From CAYWNK01 sp047639615 (GTDB lineage Bacteria; Planctomycetota; UBA1135; GCA-002686595), in assembly GCA_047639615.1 (NCBI GenBank), contig JBLIOL010000303.1, positions 1 to 6,425 on the forward strand: DNA of 6,425 nt, given 5' to 3'. Position 1 is the stretch's first letter, and every line of letters begins with the position of its first letter. Both the position numbers and the translations under genes were made by a program. Below the pieces are notes generated by a model that had not been told where the DNA came from, searched no databases, and worked only from the letters and a program-made list of their open reading frames with translations. Of the stretch, positions 1 to 4,793 are shown in pieces.

Positions 1-857
1 TGACCCAAGCTCCAATGACCGATCTCGTGGGCCAAGATGGCTGTCACTTCGTCGTGCGAGTGGCGCTCGAGCAGCGTGTCGAAGAGCGCGATGCGCTTGC
101 GCTTGCCGAAGCCAGTGAAGAAGGCATTGGCGTGGCTGGAACGGTTGGAAGCATCCACCACCGAGACCTCGGTGAGCGGGAAGCCGGTCTTGCCCGCCAG
201 CCCGTCCAACTCCACGCGTAGCTCCTCGTCCTCAAGCGACGAGAACTTCATGAACAGGGGCAGAATGAAGGACGGAGCCAAGTACTGCAGCAACACAGTC
301 CAGATGGTCACGATCGCCCAGGCAACCAGCCAGGCGCGGTCGCCGAGTGCACCGAAAGCCCAGAGCAAAACGGCGAGCAAGGGACCGCCCACCAAGACTC
401 CTACCAGCGCGCCCTTGGCACGGTCCGCCCACCAGCTGGCCGGGGTCTGACGGTGAAAGCCAAAGCGCGCCTCCACGCCGAAGTCGTTCCACCACTGGAA
501 GGGTAGCGAGATCAGGTTGCTGCCGAAGCCGAGCGCGCCCAGGTAGAGCAGCCCCGTGGGCAACTCGCTGAAGCCCAGGCCCTGCACCAGCCCATCCAGC
601 CAGCCGAATCCGCCGGCAAACCAAAAGGCCAGTAGCACGGCGAAGTCCACCGCACCACGCACCCAAGCCAAGCGCGTGCGCACGCCCAAGTATTCCTTGG
701 CGCGCTCCCAGCGCTCGTCGTCCACCTCATGCTTGAAGGCCTCGGGAACCCGCTGCGCAACACCGCGCAGGTTCAGGAATTCGGCCAAGGTCTGCAGGGC
801 ACGGTCGAAGAGCAGCGCGCCCAAGAGCACGCTCCCCAGAGTGGTCATTTCGATCAT
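1..857 (-). CDS. Ste24-type M48 membrane zinc metalloprotease (CAAX prenyl protease 1 family), C-terminus outside window
   Basis: The frame is open from an ATG at 857-855 to the left edge: 285 codons, no stop. The family cleaves peptides within or next to the membrane. Eukaryotic members process prenylated proteins; bacterial members are thought to act in membrane protein quality control. Hydrophobic segments lie near residues 7-25, 66-85, 99-120, 148-171 and 175-202, matching the M48 N-terminal membrane domain. EARFGFHRQT is at 129-138, NRSSHANAFFTGFGK at 238-252, FDTLL at 259-263 and HEIGH at 277-281, where H277 and H281 would bind zinc and E278 is the catalytic base. The third ligand, a downstream Glu, lies beyond the window. 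Full-length members have roughly 410-420 residues, so about a third is missing. LFMKFSSL at 201-208 departs from the usual LFNKF-x-PL. The start overlaps the stop of the upstream Sel1 gene as ATGA. The family call is firm; the substrate is unknown. Confidence 0.93.
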   Translation of the reverse strand, partial: MIEMTTLGSVLLGALLFDRALQTLAEFLNLRGVAQRVPEAFKHEVDDERWERAKEYLGVRTRLAWVRGAVDFAVLLAFWFAGGFGWLDGLVQGLGFSELPTGLLYLGALGFGSNLISLPFQWWNDFGVEARFGFHRQTPASWWADRAKGALVGVLVGGPLLAVLLWAFGALGDRAWLVAWAIVTIWTVLLQYLAPSFILPLFMKFSSLEDEELRVELDGLAGKTGFPLTEVSVVDASNRSSHANAFFTGFGKRKRIALFDTLLERHSHDEVTAILAHEIGHWSLG

Positions 858-2275
858 TGGGATCCCGGATCGTCCAGGCCGCGCAGCTTGCGCCGCAGGA
901 TTCCGCGCTCCACTCGGGTGTCCACACCCAGCAGCTGCGCAAGCTCAAAGAACTCCATGGCTTGGCCAGGGTCGACTTCCACACCAACGCCGTCCCGCAA
1001 GCACTCGGCAGCAAAGAAGAGCGCGTCCGGATCCTCCACCGAAACGGCGGCCTGCAAGCAAGCAAAGCCGCGCTCCGCATCCACCTCCACACCATTGCCT
1101 TCGATGTAGTGTTCGGCGAGCAGCACAGCCGAAGGGCCGTGGCCCAGGTTGCTGGACTCTTCGATCAGGGCCCAATCCACGGGGGGGTCCTCGCCCTCAG
1201 CGAGCTCGTTCGGGCCGTCATCCCCACCGGCTAGGCCCAGATTGTAGAGCGAATGCGCCTCACCCAAGCCCGCGGCGCGACGGTAGAGCTTGCGCGCCAG
1301 CGCGCGATTCTGAGGAACGCCCTCGCCATTCCAATGCAGCACTCCCAGGAAGGTCACGGCCTCCGGAACGTCGGCCTCCGCTGCCTTGTTCAGCCAAAGC
1401 ACGACGGCATCCAGGTCCTGGGGCGCGAGCTCACCTTCGTATAAGGTCTCAGCCAACATCATGGCGCCGGCCGGGCCCTCCTCCGCCAACTCGCGCAGGA
1501 GTGCCATGCCCTTCTCTACGTTCTTGTCGACACCGGTGCCATGCAGATAGCAGGCCACCAAGGATAAGCGGCTATCGTCGTGGCCAAGTTTGGCGGCACG
1601 TTCGTAGATCTCTACGGCTTTGGCCTCGTTGCGCCGCACGCCTTCGCCGGCCGCATAGCAATAGGCCATGGTCGCGAGGCCTTCGAGGTTGCCCGCCTCC
1701 GCAGCAGCCTCGTACCAGCGGAAGGCTGCCTTGAGGTTGCGCTTGACGCCGCGACCGAATCGGTAGAGATCGCCAAGGGACATCATCGCTTCCTCGTCAC
1801 CCTTGTCCGCGGCGCGACGATGCCAGGCGCGAGCACCCTCGTCATCACCGAGCAAGTCCTCGTAGGCTGTGGCCAAGAGGTAGGCGAACTGGGGATCCTC
1901 GTCGACCTCCCAAGCGGCGCGCGCCATGGCCAGGCCGGCGGTAATGTCCTGCTCCACGCCCTCGCCATAGAGCAAGCAGCTGGATAGGTACAACGGCGCG
2001 TCATCGTCACCGAGGTCCGACGCTTCACGGAACCAACGCACGGCAGCTTCGTGATCCGGATCCACGCCGTCGCCATTGAGCAAGCAGTAGCCCACAGCGG
2101 TCATGGCCTCGCGGTCCTTCTTGAGGGCCGCTTTCAGGAACCAGCGATAGGCGGTACGCGTGTTCTGAGGCACCCCATCGCCGTCGGCGTAGGCACAGGC
2201 TAGGTCGAACTGAGCGTCGACATCGCCCCCCTGGGCAGCCTGCCGTAGCCAGGTGATCTCTTCTCTACGACTCAA
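854..2275 (-). CDS. Sel1-repeat (SLR) protein, about 12 repeats, cytoplasmic
   Basis: The 473-residue protein is built almost entirely of ~36-residue Sel1-like repeats, which fold as paired helices and act as protein-interaction scaffolds. Repeat boundaries are roughly 19-54, 55-90, 91-126, 127-160, 161-196, 197-232, 233-268, 269-303, 304-339, 340-379, 380-415 and 416-451. Most carry the signature A-x-x-x-L-x-x-x-Y-x-x-G-x-GV (for example YRFGRGVKRN at 171-180, HWNGEGVPQN at 314-323). Repeats 4, 8 and 10 lack the GxGV turn, and repeat 10 carries a short acidic insertion. No signal peptide or membrane segment is visible, and the protein is acidic. The start is TTG at 2275-2273. An in-frame TGA lies a short way upstream and no ATG or GTG lies between, so TTG is the only start that keeps the first repeat intact, although no Shine-Dalgarno site precedes it. 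The gene is first in an operon with the M48 protease, suggesting a partner or regulator role, which is inference. Confidence 0.92.
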   Translation of the reverse strand: MSRREEITWLRQAAQGGDVDAQFDLACAYADGDGVPQNTRTAYRWFLKAALKKDREAMTAVGYCLLNGDGVDPDHEAAVRWFREASDLGDDDAPLYLSSCLLYGEGVEQDITAGLAMARAAWEVDEDPQFAYLLATAYEDLLGDDEGARAWHRRAADKGDEEAMMSLGDLYRFGRGVKRNLKAAFRWYEAAAEAGNLEGLATMAYCYAAGEGVRRNEAKAVEIYERAAKLGHDDSRLSLVACYLHGTGVDKNVEKGMALLRELAEEGPAGAMMLAETLYEGELAPQDLDAVVLWLNKAAEADVPEAVTFLGVLHWNGEGVPQNRALARKLYRRAAGLGEAHSLYNLGLAGGDDGPNELAEGEDPPVDWALIEESSNLGHGPSAVLLAEHYIEGNGVEVDAERGFACLQAAVSVEDPDALFFAAECLRDGVGVEVDPGQAMEFFELAQLLGVDTRVERGILRRKLRGLDDPGSQ

Positions 2276-2300
2276 GGGGCAGTGTGGGGCTTGGCTGGCA

Positions 2301-2319
2301 GGGGCGGGGGCGGGGCGGG
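2301..2319 (+). other. G-quadruplex motif
   Basis: Four G-runs (2301-2304, 2306-2310, 2312-2315, 2317-2319) are separated by single C bases, giving the pattern G4-C-G5-C-G4-C-G3. Single-base loops make this about as strong a G4 motif as the standard pattern allows. It starts 25 bases upstream of the Sel1 TTG start. The G-rich strand is the template strand for that operon, so the Sel1 leader RNA would carry the C-rich copy. Whether it folds in the cell is unknown. Confidence 0.6.
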
Positions 2320-2409
2320 ATCATCCCAGCTAGGGCGCCCGAGAGGTAGCTCAATCCTAGGACAGCCTGGGCCCTAAACGGCTTTCTTCGCAATCCAACC
2401 CTACGACTT

Positions 2410-2436
2410 CCGGCCCGAGCCGGCCGATAGGGCCGG
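2410..2436 (+). promoter_or_regulatory. Alternative GC hairpins next to the ribosome binding site of the five-cysteine gene
   Basis: CCGGCCC (2410-2416) can pair with GGGCCGG (2430-2436) as a 7-bp stem with a 13-base loop. CCGGCC (2420-2425) can pair with GGCCGG (2431-2436) as a 6-bp stem, plus one G-U pair, with a 5-base loop. Both use the same right arm, so they exclude each other. The arm ends one base before the AGGAG at 2438. If the region is transcribed, either stem could limit ribosome access, but it could also be a protein-binding inverted repeat. Confidence 0.4.
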
Positions 2437-2437
2437 T

Positions 2438-2442
2438 AGGAG
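2438..2442 (+). promoter_or_regulatory. Ribosome binding site AGGAG for the GTG start at 2454
   Basis: AGGAG lies 11 bases before the GTG at 2454. It is the best Shine-Dalgarno match in the window and supports GTG as the real start of the small gene. The spacing is slightly long. Confidence 0.6.
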
Positions 2443-2453
2443 ACCCCCCAGCA

Positions 2454-2678
2454 GTGCCCCGCCCACCCAAGAACGTCAGCTGTATCGGCTGCGTACACCA
2501 TTTCATCACCTGGCAGCCCGATACCCCCCATGGCTGCAAGGTCTACGGTTTCCGGTCCAAGGTGGCCCCCTGCCAGGTAGTCCTGCACCAATCCGGGGAG
2601 CCGTGCCAGCTGTTCAAGAACCGGCCAAAGCCCTCGAAGTCAGCGGCGGGCCAAGGATCGACGCGCTACCGCGGATAG
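2454..2678 (+). CDS. Small five-cysteine protein, probable metal-binding; sometimes labelled 'uracil-DNA glycosylase' in databases
   Basis: The 74-residue protein starts at GTG. Its core, residues 10-54, reads C-x2-C (10, 13), HHFITWQPDTP (15-25), GC (28), YGFRSK (31-36), C40 and SGEPCQLF (47-54). I recognise this as a small conserved bacterial family of the form C-x2-C-x-HF-x-TW...P-x-GC-x-x-x-GF-x-x-K...SG-x-x-C-x-x-F. As I recall, it is often annotated as a uracil-DNA glycosylase, but it lacks any glycosylase fold or motif and is far too short, so that label should not be copied. C10, C13, C28 and C51 are the likely zinc or iron-sulfur ligands. C40 sits where relatives I recall have Ser. 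There is no signal peptide. The basic tail (55-74) looks disordered. It ends one base before the ferredoxin-TPR gene, so the two are almost certainly co-transcribed. Its function is unknown. Confidence 0.85.
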   Translation: MPRPPKNVSCIGCVHHFITWQPDTPHGCKVYGFRSKVAPCQVVLHQSGEPCQLFKNRPKPSKSAAGQGSTRYRG

Positions 2679-2680
2679 GA
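2677..2680 (+). promoter_or_regulatory. Possible ribosome binding site AGGA favouring ATG 2689
   Basis: AGGA overlaps the TAG stop of the upstream gene and the first ATG at 2680. It lies 8 bases before the second in-frame ATG at 2689, a good spacing, but sits on top of the ATG at 2680. The true start of the ferredoxin-TPR protein may therefore be 2689, giving MAKTMEGMKR and a protein three residues shorter. Confidence 0.45.
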
Positions 2681-4551
2681 TGCCGCTCATGGCGAAGACC
2701 ATGGAAGGAATGAAGCGCGCGCAGGTCCCGGCGCGCTCGCGCGCAACGCGCTGGCGCATCGGGGTGTTGATCCTCGTGCATGTGCTGTTCGCTATTCACC
2801 TGGCGCACTACATGACCACAGGGCGCACGGTCTCGCCCCTCGAACCTTCCGAGGCCATGGAGTTCGCCAAGCGCTCCGCCATCAACGCCGGCTTCGTGCT
2901 CTTCGCCCTAGCCACCGCTTCGACCCTTGTACTGGGCCGATTCTTCTGCGGCTGGGCATGCCACCTAGTAGCACTTCAGGATCTGTGCCGCGGCATCTTG
3001 CTCAAGCTCGGCATCCGGCCGCGCCCGCTGCGTTCGCGCGCCCTAGCGCTGGTGCCCTTCTTGGCCGCGGGCTACATGTTTTTCTACCCGTTGATCGTGC
3101 GTTGGTGGACCCACGCCGACGACCTCAGCGTGCACACACAGCTGCAGACCGACAGCTTTTGGGCCACCTTCCCGACCCTCGTCACCGCCTTGCTCACACT
3201 CTTCGTGGCAGGCTTCGTGATGGTCTTCTTCCTGGGCTCCAAGGGCTTCTGCACCTACGCCTGCCCCTACGGCGCACTGTTCGGAGTAGCGGACAAGCTC
3301 TCGCCGGGACGCATCCGCGTCACCGATGCGTGCGAAGGCTGCCATCACTGCACCCAAGCTTGCACCTCCAACGTGGACGTCGGCCGCGAGGTGCATGAGT
3401 TCGGCATGGTCGTGGATCCGGGCTGCATGAAGTGCATGGACTGCGTCAGCGTCTGCCCCACCGATGCGCTCTACTTCGGTCTCGGTCGCCCGGCTTTGGG
3501 TGCCAAGCCGCGCGCCCCATTCAAGCGCAAACGGCCGCGCATGCCCTGGCTTGAGGAAGTGCTGCTGGCGGGCTTGGCCATCCTGAGCTTCTTTGCTTTC
3601 CGCGGCCTCTACGGTCGTGTGCCTTTCCTGCTGGCCCTGGCGCTCGCAACCAGCTCCGGATTCTTGGTCTTGCGCAGTCTGCAGCTGATCACGAAGCCCA
3701 AGCTGCGGCTCGTGGGTTGGGATCTAAAGCAGGCTGGCAAGCTCACCGGCAGGGGAAAACTGTTCGCCGGGCTGAGCATCCTGGGTAGCGCGCTACTGCT
3801 GCACTGCGTGGCCGTGCAGGTCATCGGCTACCGCTCCACAAGTGCTTTCGATACCCTGCGCGAAGCGCGCGCCAACTGGTTCATGTTCCAGCGCACGGCC
3901 CTGACCCAGGACCAGATCGCAGCTGCCAATCGCGTCCAAGAGCTAACTACGCAAGCCCTCTCCTGGGGGCTCTTGGAAGACGCACGACGCTATGAACAAC
4001 GCGGCTGGGCGCGCGTCATGCTCGGACAGGACGAAGAGGGACGCGCCGACCTGCGTTCCGCACGGCGGGTGGCACCGCGCATCTCCAACCTCTCTATCGA
4101 GCTCGGTCATCTGGCGCGCAGCACCGGCGACTTGGACGGAGCCTTCGACAACTACGTCAGCGGCCTGCTCGCCTTCCCCGCGAATATGGACATCCGCCGC
4201 TACCTGATCGACGTGGCCGTGGAGCGGCGAGATCCCGCCCCGGCCCTGGAGGCGCTGCTCGGTATCTCTGACAAGCGCAAGTGGGACGGCCCGCTCTGGG
4301 ACCAGATCGGGACCCTGCGCCTGGCCACCGGGGACGCCCTCGGCGCGCGCCGCGATCTTGCGCATGCGCTCGAGCTACTGCCCGAGAACACTCAGGTACG
4401 CGGCAAACTGGTTCAGCTCTGGCAGGCGGAAGCCGGAGCCCAAGCTGCCGCAGGCCAACCATCAGCGGCCCATCAGGCAGCCAAGCAGGCACTATCCCTC
4501 CTGCCCGACAATGCGGCCTTGTCGGCTTGGGCAAAGCAATACGTGCAGTAG
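2680..4551 (+). CDS. Polytopic membrane protein with two [4Fe-4S] ferredoxin motifs (NapH/CcoG/NosR-like) fused to a C-terminal TPR domain
   Basis: The 623-residue protein combines an electron-transfer membrane module with a helical-repeat domain. Hydrophobic segments lie near 26-45, 69-88, 120-140, 163-186, 293-310, 314-333 and 361-384. Two CxxxC motifs follow segments 2 and 4: FCGWACH at 89-95 and FCTYACPYG at 190-198. Ferredoxin motifs are C218-x2-C221-x2-C224-x3-C228 and C249-x2-C252-x2-C255-x3-C259-P, typical of two [4Fe-4S] clusters. The basic N-terminus and the basic stretch 334-360 place the ferredoxin domain in the cytoplasm and, after segment 7, residues 385-623 outside it. TPR-like pairs are at about 434-466, 468-501, 536-570 and 578-612. 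NapH, CcoG and NosR share the membrane/ferredoxin layout but, as far as I know, lack this TPR tail. It is one base downstream of the five-cysteine gene. ATG 2689 is an equally plausible start. Family resemblance is clear; the physiological donor and acceptor are unknown. Confidence 0.93.
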   Translation: MPLMAKTMEGMKRAQVPARSRATRWRIGVLILVHVLFAIHLAHYMTTGRTVSPLEPSEAMEFAKRSAINAGFVLFALATASTLVLGRFFCGWACHLVALQDLCRGILLKLGIRPRPLRSRALALVPFLAAGYMFFYPLIVRWWTHADDLSVHTQLQTDSFWATFPTLVTALLTLFVAGFVMVFFLGSKGFCTYACPYGALFGVADKLSPGRIRVTDACEGCHHCTQACTSNVDVGREVHEFGMVVDPGCMKCMDCVSVCPTDALYFGLGRPALGAKPRAPFKRKRPRMPWLEEVLLAGLAILSFFAFRGLYGRVPFLLALALATSSGFLVLRSLQLITKPKLRLVGWDLKQAGKLTGRGKLFAGLSILGSALLLHCVAVQVIGYRSTSAFDTLREARANWFMFQRTALTQDQIAAANRVQELTTQALSWGLLEDARRYEQRGWARVMLGQDEEGRADLRSARRVAPRISNLSIELGHLARSTGDLDGAFDNYVSGLLAFPANMDIRRYLIDVAVERRDPAPALEALLGISDKRKWDGPLWDQIGTLRLATGDALGARRDLAHALELLPENTQVRGKLVQLWQAEAGAQAAAGQPSAAHQAAKQALSLLPDNAALSAWAKQYVQ

Positions 4552-4562
4552 TCCACCCCTGG

Positions 4563-4588
4563 TTGGCAGCTTGGGCAGCTTGGGCAAT
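4563..4588 (+). repeat. 9-bp tandem repeat, about three units of TTGGGCAGC
   Basis: Units are TTGGCAGC (4563-4570, one G short), TTGGGCAGC (4571-4579) and TTGGGCAAT (4580-4588, last two bases differ). The repeat begins 11 bases after the upstream stop codon and is not in a gene. Confidence 0.5.
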
Positions 4589-4657
4589 TGGGGATGTAAG
4601 GCTCGCGTCCCGCAATGACACTCCGACCGGGAAGAACCTGTCGAAAACGAGGGGTCG

Positions 4658-4710
4658 GCCGCACAATCGGCGCGCTTGCCGCACAATGAAGGGGAGTGCG
4701 TAGCCGCACA
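4658..4710 (+). repeat. Three direct copies of GCCGCACA, possible operator
   Basis: GCCGCACAAT occurs at 4658-4667 and 4678-4687, and the shorter GCCGCACA at 4703-4710. Start-to-start distances are 20 and 25 bases, about two helical turns or slightly more. The set lies 84-136 bases before the secreted-protein start, where a regulator could bind. A regulatory role is inference. Confidence 0.35.
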
Positions 4711-4793
4711 CCCTCTCATCTCTCACGCCGCTCCTACCCAAACTCCCAGCATAGGGCGCTTCCTGCCCCGTGCCAGTCGCCTCTTAGCTACCG

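Larger units (their letters stand above)
2276..2453. promoter_or_regulatory. Divergent intergenic region
   Basis: This 178-bp gap separates the start of the minus-strand Sel1/M48 operon from that of the plus-strand five-cysteine/ferredoxin operon, so it should hold promoters for both directions. I could not identify convincing -35/-10 pairs. The least GC-rich stretch is about 2385-2410. Structure seen: a four-run G-quadruplex motif (2301-2319), the palindrome TCCTAGGA (2355-2362) and alternative hairpins at 2410-2436. Confidence 0.6.
4552..4793. other. Intergenic region with short direct repeats
   Basis: The 242-bp gap between the ferredoxin-TPR gene and the secreted-protein gene carries no plausible coding frame. 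It holds a 9-bp tandem repeat (4563-4588) and three copies of GCCGCACA (4658, 4678, 4703). I see no hairpin followed by T residues after 4551 and no convincing -35/-10 pair before 4794. It should contain the promoter of the downstream gene, because no Shine-Dalgarno or operon-type spacing links it to the upstream one. Confidence 0.5.

Noticed and set aside
556..1734. Long plus-strand open frame (392 codons) antisense to the protease and Sel1 genes
   Set aside because: Its product is a low-complexity Arg/Pro/Ser-rich string with no domain. It is the opposite-strand shadow of two genes with clear family motifs in GC-rich DNA.
2265..2591. Minus-strand frame of 108 codons covering the divergent intergenic region
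   Set aside because: It overlaps the well-supported five-cysteine gene and the Sel1 start, and its product has no recognisable pattern.
2454..2678. Calling the small gene a uracil-DNA glycosylase
   Set aside because: At 74 residues it is far below the size of any uracil-DNA glycosylase and has none of the active-site motifs; the label seems to be a propagated misannotation.
3331..3345. CEGCH (residues 218-222) matches the CxxCH heme c attachment motif
   Set aside because: It is part of C-x2-C-x2-C-x3-C, a standard [4Fe-4S] ferredoxin motif, and is predicted to be cytoplasmic where heme c is not attached.
4623..4658. CCGACC (4623-4628) with GGTCGG (4653-4658) as a hairpin or operator
   Set aside because: Only 6 bp with a 24-base loop in GC-rich sequence, easily expected by chance.
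4281..4703. Plus-strand frame of 140 codons running past the ferredoxin-TPR stop
   Set aside because: It overlaps the C-terminal TPR coding region out of frame and its product is Arg/Ala/Pro-rich without motifs.
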